Source: Amphiduros pacificus
Lineage: Eukaryota > Annelida > Polychaeta > Phyllodocida > Hesionidae
DNA length: 64,000 bases
Reading direction: 5' to 3'
NCBI GenBank assembly: GCA_949316495.1
Contig: OX439004.1
Span: 33,672,904 to 33,736,903 of the forward strand
Within the stretch, counting starts at the first letter, position 1; every line of letters starts with the position of its first letter. Both the position numbers and the translations under genes were made by a program. Below the pieces are notes generated by a model that was not told the DNA's origin, searched no databases, and worked only from the letters and a program-made list of their open reading frames with translations. Shown here one piece after another: positions 11,106-22,326 of the stretch.

Positions 11106-14100
11106 GTTTGTCAAAATTTAAACCTTATCATATCTAACCTCATAGCATCACAGGAAAGAATGAAAATTTTTGTATTTGTTCTGAAACAGTTTATGTCTCG
11201 ATATTCATTTGGAGCTTACCGGTAACATATATCTATTTAGCCCTGCATACTTCAGTTGTGGCAAAGTTTGGCCAGGCTTGGCTGCAGTATTGTTCCATTT
11301 GGCCCTGTATACTTGAGGCATGGGAGAGTTTGTTGTATCTGATACACTGCATGGTCACATATATCTTTTGCTCCAAGTGATGCAGTTAGTGTAGAATAAA
11401 AATGATGAATGTCAGTATGACAGTCTTGATCAACAAATTACCATATTTAAATTAACAAGAAAAACATTCAATGGCACTTTTTTTTCAAAATTCCTATCAG
11501 GGGATATGAATTTATATTAAATTGGAACAATGCCAGAAGTTCATTTAAATGTTATGATAGGTATGTTTAATATCTAACATATGATTCACAATCAATGAAT
11601 ATTAAGAACCCATTTTGATCAGATTGTAGAATAGAATAAATTAAAAATCAAAGACTGATGATGAATAATAAGTGCACTATTAGAAGCAGTCGGCACACAG
11701 GTCAATATGATGAACGGTGCACACTACTCAGCAGCAGGCTGCTAGGTAGCCATATTGTTGCTATGGCGATACACAATGCCCTCGTTACTTGGCAACATGT
11801 CATTCATTAGGAGGCGGCTCCGGAGGGGGGATGATGAGTCACCCCTCTCCACGGCAGCATGCAGGGCACTGTGCATGCACACAAATCATCTGCAAAGGCA
11901 TTGATTTTTGTTGCGACAAAAAATGCAAGTGACGTGGTTAGGTTGACGATTTCTTTGTGCTTAGCAAACATTCAGTGAGGGGATCTGTGTGTATCACCAT
12001 AAATCTGGGCAAACATGGGGGTAAGTTTACAATTGATATGCTCCGCGATTAATGCAAATATGCAATGATCTAATATCATTGGCAACAGAAATATTGCCTG
12101 TCCTTGCCACTTGTAAGAGGCAAATCAAAGGGTGAGATTTTAATTTATGACAGATTTGGATCACAGAACAATGGATTAATTTGAACTGGGAAGGTTAAAG
12201 AAAACTCAGAAGATTGGGATTCAATGAATCTGTTTATGAATATGTTTTGAAGATTTTGGCCAGAGTCAGTATATTATCAAATGAGAGGCAATACATTTCC
12301 ATGCATTGTAATGTGTAATGTATGGATTTTTAGGAAGTTTGAAGATGTTTTGGCCTTCCACATTTCTCAAAGAGTTTCTGGAAAGCTAAAAAAAAAAGGG
12401 AAATTTTATATGGGGCCCTGGAAAATAGTTGCCTGCAAATTCTGCTGCAGGTTGCATTGGACTGGCCTCTGGTCTTGTGTCAATAAAATTATGTGGATAG
12501 AATTGAGATGGCACCAGTCCATGGGAGTGCCAGAAATAATTCAGACTTGGCTCTGATCTGTTCTGCACTTGACATACAGTTGAAGTGGTTTGTGCAGAGG
12601 GTGGCACAAGTATTTATAAATAAATGCTCAAACAATGCACTTGATCACTTAAATAATAATATGAAAAATGACAATTATACAAATATTGCAATGCAACCCT
12701 TATGAAAATTTCAATGGAAACCAAAATTAAAAATGTTTAGAATAATTAAAAAAATATTTATTTTAGTATTAAATTATGCAGATTTTTTTCTTATAGAATA
12801 TTGATAAAGAATGATGGCAAATTTTTTATGATTTTCAAAGTGTGTTGGGAATAATAAAGAATTCTCACTGCCACCTAGTGTGTGTTAAAATATGTCACAT
12901 ATGGGGTATCTTTGTAGACATGCAAACTTGACTCACAGAAGTAACAAATATTAATTGACATGTCATTTTATTTTAATCAGTTACAAACATAAATTTCTAT
13001 TATTCTCAAGATTCCAAAACTGACCAAGTTTTTTCTGTGCATGTACTTGTTGCCATATTATTGATGTACTCTCTTCAAAGCATACAGAAAGGTAGTAATT
13101 ATATCAACTGTAATGTCTATAAACCAATCTAAGCATGCACAGTACAAGACACCTGCTGGATCTCAAATGTTGAAACTTGGAAAAATTACTGCAGAAAGTA
13201 AATTGACAGACAAAAAATACAAAACAGGAAAAATGTATTTGGGTCAGGAAAGGCTAGGTATTTGGTCATGCTCAATGCAAGTAACAGTGCCTCCTCATAG
13301 AGACATACAGATGACCAGTACCGGTAAATGTTTAGGTTTGCTAAATAGACAGTTTAGGAGACAAAACCCAATAGACAGTCAGTGTTTTTAATCTGGATTC
13401 TCTGTATATTTGCAGGATCTGCTTAATCTGAAGGAAGGGGATCTGAAGAATCTGGGAGTACGCAATGGAGCTCACCGTGCAAGAATCGTATCTAGTCTGG
13501 TCATGCTTCGGGAAAAACTACACAAGGGAAGACCACCAGGTACTTAAATTCTGCAATTTTTTAATGTGACTTATTCAATGATTTCTCTCTTGTCTATTAT
13601 TTCTAGGTGTAAGAGGATATCCCCAAATCATATTATTAAAGTCTATTTAGTGTATTTCAAAACATAAGCATATGTAAATGTATTCAATGAAAAGATCTGA
13701 AAGATATTTGAAAATGTGGATGAATATGCTTCAAATGTATTTATCTTTAATTTTGAAAACCTTGAGTTTTTCATTAACAATTATGACAATCTTTCTCTGT
13801 TTCTGTGAAGGAAACTTGTTCAAAATAAACCACTCAAAATATCAGAAATTATGTCTAATCAGATAGAACTGAAAATGACAACATGCTTTTAATCAGTAGT
13901 ATATATTTTATTTTTCTCCAGGGAGTCGTGGACACACACCAGGTACATCACCAAACCATTCCAACCCGTAAGTTAAAGCCAAGTTACATATCAAAATATC
14001 ACCTTCAAAATTTTTTGTTTAATACCTTATAGCTCATATTGTATCAACTATAGGGACTTAATCTAAATGATATTAAAAGAAGTGAAAGCTTTTATCTGTT

Positions 14101-17100
14101 TGAATTATTTATTTCGTGAAGAATGAGAGGTATACAGTAGATAAAAGTAGTATGGAACTTTCATAATATTCAGACTCAGCTATAGATATTTGCCCGTGCT
14201 GACCAAGTCATTGTGATATATCATGAGACTTATGATTTCAGAACGTCGCCACCTTCCTTATATAGTCACCCGGACTACGCCAACCCAAGCCCATCTAAGG
14301 CAGTCAACTACCCAGATTATGTGCCAATACAGATACCATTTCAACCAACGCAGCAGACTCAACAGACACTTGGCTACATTCAGGTTAGAGAAGGGAGACC
14401 TGTATTAGGGCAATAATCTGCGTCCTTTTTATGTTCTACCCCTGATCTTTGACCTCCATCCTTAATCTATGTTCTGGGATCCCCATAATTCTTGCTATCT
14501 ACTCTCCTGGATTTTTAGCTGGTCAGTGAAAAAATGACAAAATTGGCACGAGAGAGCAGTGCATGACGGGAAAGATGTTGCGTTGTAAACTTCCGCCCAC
14601 CTTTGCTTCAAGATGGGAGGGAAATTTCAGACTGACATCTTACATTGACACGCCAATGTCAGCGCTAAAGCGTGTTTGTTGTGTAATCTTTTTATAAGTA
14701 TATTGCAATTTACATAATTTATGTCAACATTACGGAGGCAAAACTGAGAAAAACAATGATGGAAAGATGAAAGGCAGAGGCGACAATGCCCCAAACAGGC
14801 TGTCGCAGCCTTGGGTCAAATACGATCGCAGCGCTCTAAAAATGCAGCGTATATGGGAGAGCAGATAGGGAGAATTGGTATCATCAATGATCTGTGTCCT
14901 GTCCCTAATCTGTGAATCATGTATATGACATATGACTGTAATCTGTGTTTATTTATTCTTACCATATGGTGATTTATATATGAATAAGTAATATTTGTTG
15001 TTGATTTTTCTACAATAGACTAAATATTACTTTTTACTTCATAATCATTTAAAAATAATTTTTGTACTTCTATCTTTCAGCTAATGCCCTCACCAACAGA
15101 GGGCCCCACCAGTGGTAGCCAGGAACTGTACAAATATCTGTGGTATCATGGCAACATACCTCGGCAAAAAACTGAGCGGCTCCTGATCAACGATGGTGAT
15201 TTTCTTGTGAGAGACTCAACCAGCCAGCCTGGGGACTACGTTCTCTCATGTTGCTGGAGGGGATCACCATTGCATTTTGTCATTAACAGAATGATAACTA
15301 CTGAAGACACTGGCAACACCAAGGTTCAGTATCAGTTTGAGGATGTTGTGTTCAACAGGGTTTCGGAGCTTGTGCAGCACTACATAGCAAACAGGAAGTC
15401 CATCTCAGAACTATCGGGGGCAGTTATAGCAAATCCCATAAATAGAACAGTGCATTTAGAAGGCTTTGATCCAACGAGGGGGATGGCTGGGGACGTTTCT
15501 CGCTCGGGGAGCATGAAGTTCTCTGGCATCATGTCTCCGGGATCTAAGTCATCAGGAAATAGTCCCAAGGCCAGTCCTCGAGCCAGTCCCTATGCATCTC
15601 CCATCTGTACCCCGACTCACAGCCCGCCAGTAGCCAGGAGACTCATCTTGCCGAAACGCACAGGAAGTCAGCCCTTTATAGGCGGAGATGAACCACGTTA
15701 TGAAAAGGGAGCATTGGTTACCAGGCGAGGGAGCGCTCCGATCGGTTCTCAAAATGGACAGCAAAAATCTCCAGGACAGGTCTCAGGAAGCAGTTCAAGC
15801 CTCTCGTCTTTTTCAAGTGCAAGTAGTCCCAGAAAAAATAGGTCACCTAACACAAGTATTCGCTCCACATCCTCGTCATTAAATGAAGATGGAATAAAAA
15901 CTCCACCACCTAAACCTAGTCGTATTCCAACCGTGAAATATCTGGATAAGAGGCCAGTCATTGGCATTAGAAATGCAGCGCTGTATGAAGATGACGGAAA
16001 AGATTATACAGATTATGAACAGGTCAAATCCTGGCCAGCTGCTCTTGAGCGGGAGAGGACAAAAAATGAAGATGACAAATGTGATATGTCTGAAAGAAAA
16101 GAAGTAAAAGGAAAGGATGAGAAGAAAGATACAGAGACAGATACTGGGAGTGGTTCTGATAATGATTATGATAATAACTTTGACATTGCATCCAAGATGG
16201 TGGGTGAGGCAGATTATGATATGCCCAGACCTGGCAAAGGGGAGGTGGTGCCCCCTGTGGAGGGAAGTGATGAACTTTATGATGTTCCGAAAGAGGCAAA
16301 AAGGGTCTCAGACAGTGATAAAAGTGGAGCTGGGTCTGATCCTCAAAATTACTCTCTTGAGCAGGATTCAAATATTGTTGATGAGGAAGAGGAATTTTCT
16401 GAACCAACTAAACTGCCAAAGTATGTCATTAAACTACCAGTCTTAGAGGACATAGATTCATGCATAGATGTCTTGAATTTTGTCTCTGGAAATCTGCCAC
16501 CAGAAAATAAACCTCTAGAGGGAGCCACTATGTCAACCATAAAGACATTGTTCATTGACGCTGATGCCAAAGCATTAGCTGAGCACATCACAAAAGTTGA
16601 CCTTGATTTTATAAAGGTCATAGGCCATCATGACCATGGTGCAGGGGTTTTCTCAGGACTGGAACTCATGACTCTACCACAGGGATCTCAGTTACGACAA
16701 GATATCATGGAAAGGTAGGGATATATGTTGATCTATAATAAATAATTACCAGGTTGGCTGTTCTTGACCTTTAAAGCTGGGCAAATAAACATTTTTGACG
16801 CAATCTGCAGGCATTTCCAGAAAATGTTTTTAAAATTACAAAAATGCAATGATCACCATAGCTCTCAGTCCAGTGGCCTATGTTTCAACCATAGTGAGCA
16901 GCATTTTATTGATATGAACTGAAGAGACCATACATATATGTATGACTATCCCATCGATTCATCTAATCTTGGTGAGTTGGCCAGATCCGATCTTAAACCA
17001 ATTGTAAAAGGTGAATTACAATGTAGATGACATCAGAAGTTGAACATCTGGCTGTATTTTTAACCCAAGAAATTTACAGTTATCGTTGCCATCATAAGTG

Positions 17101-18311
17101 AAATAATCAAACCAGCTTGGGAATTAACTCGTAACAAGGGAAATAAAGAAACACCCTTCAAATAATGTTTTTTGTAACAGTTGTTTTTCTTCTTTTTTTA
17201 AATATGTATTGAGAAAATACAGGTTTTTTTTAATTGATGTATTGATAGATACCGTTGCATGGAGAAGTTTGTGGCGGTGACGATCCTGATCTGCAGCAAG
17301 TACCCGGAGCGTGCTCAGATGGTGCACCAGTGGATACAGATAGCCAATGAGCTGCGAGCATCGCTGGGCAACCTCTTTGGATTCTCGGCGGTAATGGCAG
17401 GCCTCAAGGCACCACAGGTACAACACAACAATCAAGTGAAATGAAAAAATATATATAAAGTCTTTTTTATGTTTTAAAGAGAAGTTTCAAGAAATAAAAC
17501 CATTGGTGGAGGTGTTATAGCCTAGCAAATATCATAGAATTAAAAAATAATGATAAATGATGCCCCCTTCGAAAGATTTTCTAAATTTGGGTGAACTTTC
17601 CCTTCAAAGATGATCAAAATAAAAATGACACTTATCAAAATTTAAAAAAATTTGCACTTAAAATTATGTTTTTTAACAGAACATAATATCCATGAATGGT
17701 ATTTTCATGAGGCAAATTTAAAGAAAGAATTTTATTGTAATACTGAAATAGATGGATATAGATAAGAATCCTTTTTTAATATAAGTTTTGATGTATATTT
17801 GCAGGTGATGAGATTGAGAAACACATGGATTTCTCTGAAACATAACTTTGCTGGAAGTGCATTTCTTTACGAGGGCAAATTACTGAATGGTCTTCGTTCG
17901 ATGGATGAGGGAGGTAGCGGGCTCCCGCTGCAGAATGTCACGATCCCTCACATCATGCCACTTATACAGCTTCTGGAGCGTGACCTGGACGACATCACCA
18001 CTCTATTGTCCTGGGAGGAATCCAAAGTCGACTACGGATTTGACATTTTACTAGCACATTTAGATACAGCCCGGATTATCACTGAACAATACGGCCTATA
18101 CAGGGTGACCGGGGAAAATATCCTGAGGGATTTTACACCAGATAGGAATATTCTGGATGTGTTCATGACCGAATTACACCTAAAGTTGTTGTGGGGTGCT
18201 AAAGGTGCTATTGTCACTCCCATGGAAAGGTACAATAAATTTGAGCAACTTCTGACCATTTTATCAGAAAGAGCAGAACCAAGTCAAATTGACCCAGAAA
18301 CCTCTTTATAG
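11013..18311 (+). CDS. BCAR3: NSP-family adaptor (BCAR3/SH2D3 type), SAM-SH2-RasGEF-like, complete
   Basis: Seven coding exons: 11013-11105, 13416-13539, 13922-13967, 14242-14383, 15081-16714, 17249-17417 and 17805-18311, all with AG/GT borders and matching phases. They give 904 codons plus TAG. The order is a SAM domain (about residues 5-70), a short Pro/Ser/Tyr linker, an SH2 domain (about 154-260, with WYHG and FLVRDS; the phosphotyrosine-binding Arg is residue 179), a long Ser/Pro-rich linker with PPPKPSR and two YDxP motifs (Y514, Y535), and the C-terminal RasGEF-like domain. Family knowledge: NSP proteins link receptor/integrin signalling to p130Cas-type scaffolds through this non-catalytic Cdc25-like fold. 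An in-frame TGA at 10992 upstream of ATG 11013 fixes the start. The name is by family: an invertebrate single-copy NSP is co-orthologous to BCAR3, SH2D3A and SH2D3C. Confidence 0.95.
11690..12020 (+). promoter_or_regulatory. Candidate internal promoter and alternative first exon of the BCAR3-type gene
   Basis: This stretch of intron 1 has about ten CpGs in 330 bp against a CpG-poor background. It carries two RFX/X-box-like sequences (GTTGCTATGGCGAT at 11757-11770, GTTACTTGGCAAC at 11784-11796), an AP-1 site (TGAGTCA near 11835) and a CRE half-site (TGACGTGG near 11932). It ends in ATGGGG at 12015-12020 directly followed by the consensus donor GTAAGT. Splicing to 13416 would be in frame (Met-Gly-Asp-Leu-Leu), giving a protein without the first SAM half. 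No transcript evidence is available. Confidence 0.45.
12890..13160. repeat. Degenerate dispersed repeat, copy in BCAR3-type intron 1
   Basis: The sequence from about 12960 to 13160 (TATTCTCAAGATT, a TTGTTGCCA segment, then CATACAGAAAGGTAGT) aligns well with 31390-31560 in a flotillin intron. Both look like the 3' part of the same old non-coding repeat. No ends or target duplications can be defined. The remainder of intron 1 (12021-12889) shows nothing else recognisable. Confidence 0.6.
13416..13539 (+). CDS. BCAR3: BCAR3-type exon 2: second half of SAM domain
   Basis: Encodes DLLNLKEGDLKNLGV then NGAHRARIVSSLVMLREKL, the conserved second half of a SAM fold (DLxxLG, GHR-like turn, C-terminal helix). 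Acceptor TTGCAG, donor GTACTT, ends in phase 1. Confidence 0.9.
13922..13967 (+). CDS. BCAR3: BCAR3-type exon 3: small linker exon
   Basis: A 46-nt exon encoding GSRGHTPGTSPNHSN, between AG at 13920-13921 and donor GTAAGT at 13968. It enters in phase 1 and leaves in phase 2, which exactly links exons 2 and 4. It is a Ser/Pro-rich spacer after the SAM domain and a plausible cassette exon, but skipping it would break frame. Confidence 0.8.
14242..14383 (+). CDS. BCAR3: BCAR3-type exon 4: Pro/Tyr/Gln linker
   Basis: 142 nt between AG (14240-14241) and donor GTTAGA. It encodes a low-complexity linker with SHPDY and NYPDY repeats and a Gln/Thr run before the SH2 exon. No known fold. The two PDY elements are possible tyrosine phosphorylation sites (inference). 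Confidence 0.8.
14488..14875. mobile_element. ~390-bp MITE with imperfect ~20-bp inverted ends (BCAR3-type intron 4)
   Basis: The left end ATTCTTGCTATCTACTCTCC and the inverted right end (ATTCTCCCTATCTGCTCTCC) match at 17 of 20 positions. The interior is CpG-rich and non-coding. A second, more diverged copy with the same two ends and shared interior blocks lies at 41603-41949 in a flotillin intron. No convincing target duplication could be read. Confidence 0.7.
15081..16714 (+). CDS. BCAR3: BCAR3-type exon 5: SH2 domain, linker and start of RasGEF-like domain
   Basis: A 1,634-nt exon in one open frame. The SH2 domain occupies its first ~125 codons: LWYHGNIPR, then DFLVRDS with the binding Arg, then the NSP-type ending SGAV..NPINRTV. 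A ~290-residue Ser/Pro/Asp/Glu-rich linker follows with repeated SP/TP sites, a PPPKPSR SH3-ligand-like motif, and YDMP and YDVP. The end (PKYVIKLPVLEDIDSC to LMTLPQGSQLRQDIME) begins the C-terminal NSP domain. Human SH2D3C has the matching MELLTLPHGRQLRLDLLE. Confidence 0.95.
16715..17248. other. BCAR3-type intron 5 with dispersed-repeat fragment
   Basis: At about 16800-16895 a fragment (GGCATTTCCAGAAAATG..., ...GTGGCCTATG) matches pieces near 8655-8750 and 36600-36700. The rest is AT-rich intron without recognisable content. Confidence 0.5.
17249..17417 (+). CDS. BCAR3: BCAR3-type exon 6: RasGEF-like domain
   Basis: Encodes the stretch CMEKFVAVTILICSKYPERA and then LRASLGNLFGFSAVMAGL. The latter aligns with LRGTMGNMFSFAAVMGAL of human SH2D3C, part of the Cdc25-like fold. 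Enters in phase 2, leaves in phase 0. Confidence 0.93.
17805..18311 (+). CDS. BCAR3: BCAR3-type exon 7: C-terminal Cas-binding half and stop
   Basis: 168 codons plus TAG at 18309-18311. It includes WISLKHNFAGSAFLYE, FPHVLPLI-like IPHIMPLIQLLERD, and HLDTARIITEQYGLYRVTGE. In the last, Leu822 and Arg826 align with the Leu and Arg that human BCAR3 uses to bind the FAT domain of p130Cas. The protein ends 16 residues after LTILSERAEPS, close to the length of vertebrate homologues. Confidence 0.95.
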   Translation: MMRLRNTWISLKHNFAGSAFLYEGKLLNGLRSMDEGGSGLPLQNVTIPHIMPLIQLLERDLDDITTLLSWEESKVDYGFDILLAHLDTARIITEQYGLYRVTGENILRDFTPDRNILDVFMTELHLKLLWGAKGAIVTPMERYNKFEQLLTILSERAEPSQIDPETSL

Positions 18312-18504
18312 ATTTTAAAATATTTATGAAATTTAAATGCCCCCCAGAGTATAAAAACAAAACGTGGCAGTTCAATTGATAAATCAAAATCATTTGTAGG
18401 ACTGAAATTTAAGAGGTTGGTTTGGAATGACCATATTGCCTTCATATTATTTTATCATCAGGTTTACATAAATTTGTACTTATTTTGAGAAAAAATTGTG
18501 TTCA

Positions 18505-18510
18505 AATAAA
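18505..18510 (+). terminator. Candidate polyadenylation signal of the BCAR3-type gene
   Basis: AATAAA about 195 nt after the stop codon in otherwise featureless 3' sequence. It is the first canonical hexamer downstream. Usage is not shown by the sequence. Confidence 0.45.
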
Positions 18511-21500
18511 TTAACCATTATTATATATGATATATGCCTGCCTCTGTGTTTCACACCCACTTTGGATGGACCAAATTTCACTTAATTTATCTCAGGGCCT
18601 GTGGTCTTAAAAGTTTTAAAATATTAATCAAACATGTGTTCAGTCAGAAATTAAAATCATTACTTATATATTTGTTTCTGGACATATCAGCAAAGTAAAA
18701 ACAAAATAAATACTAAATTAAAATATACATGATACAAACCTCAAATATGTGTCGCTATTTTGAAAGTAAAAATGATAAATGATTCAGAGATTACTGTCTG
18801 AATCATTAAGGAAGACAAATTATTTGAGAACATTGGATTTGGAATACTGATAGTGTGTGTGTGAACATCCAAACTGGGTATTGACTGTCTGACAAGACTT
18901 TCCAGTGATAAAACACAAATGGAATATAAAACACAAGAATTGGCTGTAATGTTCCATAAGTTATTTTTATTTCAGATTAACATCTATGCAAATTTAACCA
19001 CTCATTTCTATCTCAATATCAGAATTTGTTTGACATAAATGTTGGCAACTTTGTTTTGTGTTCAAAATGTGTTTCCTAAGATCAATCACAAAACGGTTTA
19101 TTGATGTTCCAAACTTTGTCACTGTAGACAGTGGTCCAATTACACCCTTCACATGGCTGCATTTGTGCCAAATTATGTGTATTTTGGAAATATATATTTT
19201 TATGGCTATCAAATAGATAATTGGTGCATTTTTTCATTGTAAAATCCTCAGATTGGCTTAATATGATATTTAGAGATTTGGAAATTATTTTGGTCACCAG
19301 TTGTTAAATCATGAAATAACCACTTAACTGATATGTTTTGTTCATTAGAGTCCATGAAATGTTAAATACACAAATTATTTACAACTGGTGCATACCGGTA
19401 ATATATTTAATATTATTTATCAAGGAACGAGATAAGAAATTTTCAAATGTGACAAAAATCCTAAAAGCACAATACATATTCTCAACTTCAGTCATTGAAC
19501 ATATACATTGCTGAAGTCACTGTGGTATATGGAAAACAGTCTGGCAGATATTTTTATGGTGAGTGAGGAAATATTTCTGTCCCAGTTTTGATGAAAATAA
19601 CAAGAAATTAGCCTTTATAAATTGTTATTTACATGGACAATTGTGTTGATAAATTCTGGTTTTAAAAACACATCAATATAGTGAAATAATGCCTTAAAAC
19701 AAGAGCATTATAAATGTTCTTTGACTATTACCATCCCTTATGAACCATTTTTATGCTGTGAGGGTCCATCTTGAGGGAGGGGGCTGTAACTCAGTCAAAA
19801 GTGTTCTATGCATACTATAAAATCAAGAGCCCATAGTGCATTTGGATCAAATGACAGTTGCATTTAAAATTATGTCTGTTATAGATAGTGAAACTTGCAT
19901 AGAAAAATAGATAGATCTATATGATAACTACAATGAGCTCTAGCTATTTAAATACCATTTCTATATAGAATGTTTGTCTAGTCAAAGTGTGAGGTTTGGA
20001 TGTATACATTAATAGATGGAGTACATTCATGTAAGCATAATGTCTATTTAAATAGTCAGATAGTTGTTAGGACTTTTAAAAGATTTTAACTGAGATATTG
20101 AAAGTTAATTTTCATATTGGCACAAATTTGCTTTTTCTGATATTATACACATATTTATTATTTAAACTAATGCTTCTTTCTGGGAAGATGCATTAAACTG
20201 TTATTAATGTTGCATATAAAGCTCAGAATGAATTCAGTTCTCAACAAGTGCACATCATTTGTGCATAGCTATATGATAGGGACATAATTTTATTATAAAA
20301 AAAGTCAGTTTTTATAAGGATGTTGTAAATTGTTAACATTTAATCATCAATAGAGTAAATCTCAACAAAACCATTTGTGGAAAAAAACTTTACTAAAAAA
20401 TTGTGATATGAAATATTATCTCATTTAAAAACTTGCAATATTTGTTGAACTGCTTGGAAAGAACATTAATACAATTTACTTTCATGAAATAATTGCACAA
20501 GCTTTGATGTTTTAACTTCTGAATGAATGCAATAAGTGATATTATGTGAATGTTGTGATGGTATTGTCTCTTTATTATTGTGCAAAGGCCAAAGTTATTT
20601 AATTTTTGGCATCCGAAAACCTGTCTGCCTGTCCATGGGTATGGGTATGAAATAAATTGAGGAGATATGTTTTATCATGACTCTTTACCGCAGACACATG
20701 ACAAAATATTGCAAATACCCATGGCATTTTGAATTCCACAGCCTGCTCTCATATCTATCTGCCCCTAGCACATAATGTACTAATTTACTAAAATCCTATG
20801 TTTTAAAATCTAAATGAAATTGTAAAAAAATAGAGATGGATTACATTAATTATGAATCTACCTTATAACTTTGAAGTTGAATTTCAGCAATTTTAGGTTT
20901 GATAAAATACAAATTATGATAAATAAATTTGCAGAATTCTAAGTATTTCAGTGCGGTGCTATGAACAAAAGTTCCATTGTTTATTCTATAATTGGCAGCT
21001 TTTTGCAACAAAATTAGGTGATGAAATGTTCCTAAACGAATATATACTCTTGTCAGTTTACTGATGAAAGTAGAAATAAAGTATGTGTTAAAGAAGACAA
21101 TGGGTGGCTCAAATACAGGAGATATGTGAAGCCAATAGTCAAGTAATATTTGCCTAATCTTTATGAAATATATGATGAATGCATGCATCCAACAGTGATC
21201 CTCAAATACAAGAAAATTTGCTATGGTTATTTTAGTTTTATATTATGTTAAAAAGGGACATTTTCATTCATTCAAAGACATCATTATTTCATAATTGAAG
21301 ATTATTCCAATATTGTTCTATTAGGTTGATTTAAGCTGTTTTCACATTCATTCTTGATTAATGTTGAAAACATTAGACAACAAATATTGCATTAAAATCA
21401 AAAATATAAAATCATTTGTGACAAATGTTAATTCATGTATTCATGTATGTTTGTGACAATAAATTGTCGAACAATTTGATAATATGTGTATGTTACCTTG

Positions 21501-21624
21501 GTACTGTCCATAAGCCTTCTGAAGGGTCATTCATTATTTGCTACAGAGGGAGACCTTCTCTTCTATCAAGTTATACACAATAGTTTATCATGTGAGCCTA
21601 GGCCCATGCCGTCCTTTTAAATAT
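18511..21624. other. Intergenic region, AT-rich
   Basis: No exon-like segments. At about 19728-19800 there is a reverse-oriented fragment of the dispersed repeat seen at 31080-31170 (shared GGGTCCAT and GTAACTCAGTCAA blocks). One TACCGGTA lies at 19393-19400. Open frames such as 20850-21188 (minus strand) are compositionally biased and match nothing recognised. Confidence 0.5.
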
Positions 21625-22325
21625 GTGGCCTGTGGGTTGTTATGTCAGGGTCTGTGGCCTGTGGGTTGTTATGTCGAGGGCTTGTGGGTTGTTATGTCGA
21701 GGGCCTGTGGGTTGTTATGTCGAGGGCCTGTGGCCTGTGGGTTGTTATGTTCAGGTCCTGTGAGTTCTTATGCCCAGGGCCTGTGAGTTGTTATGTCCAG
21801 GGCCTGTGGGTTATGTCAGGGCCTGTGGGTTGTTATGTCCAGGGCCTGTGGGTTGTTGTATCCAGGGCCTGTGGCATGTGGGTTGTTATGTCCAGGGCCT
21901 GTGAGTTCTTATGTCCAGGGCCTGTGGGTTGTTATGTCCAGGGCCTGTGGGTTGTTGTGTCCAGGGCCTGTGGCCTGTGGGTTGTTACATCCAGGACCTG
22001 TGGCCTGTGGGTTGTTATGTCAGGGCCTGTGGCCTGTGGGTTGTTATGTCAGGGCCTGTGGCCTGTGGGTTGTTATGTCAGGGCCTGTGGCCTGTGGGTT
22101 GTAATGTCCAGGGCCTGTGGGTTATTATGTCCAGGGCATGTTGGTTATTATGTCAGGGCCTGTGACTGTGGGTTGTTATGTCCAGGGCCTGTGGCCTGTG
22201 GGTTGTTATATCCAGGGCCTGTGAGTTGTTTTGTCCAGGGCCTGTGGTTTGTTATGTCAGGGCCTGTGGCCTGTGGGTTGTTATATCCAGGGCCTGTGGC
22301 CTGTGGGTTGTTATGTCAGGGCCTG
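21625..22325 (+). repeat. GC-richer minisatellite, about 27 units of 22-30 bp
   Basis: The basic unit is GGGTTGTTATGTCCAGGGCC plus TGT (about 23 bp). A longer variant carries an extra GGCCTGT (about 29-30 bp), and the two interleave irregularly. Common variants are TGTCAGGG and TGTCGAGGG. The array stays open in more than one + frame (for example 21642-22427, rich in C, G, L, V, W), but the frames only reflect the unit. It lies between the BCAR3-type and flotillin genes. Confidence 0.92.
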
Positions 22326-22326
22326 A

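Noticed and set aside
16024-16407. 127-codon minus-strand frame inside BCAR3-type exon 5
   Set aside because: Antisense to a clearly coding exon, low complexity, no splice context.
20850-21188. 112-codon minus-strand frame in the intergenic region
   Set aside because: Phe/Ile/Tyr-rich composition as expected for AT-rich DNA. No recognisable domain and no nearby exon.
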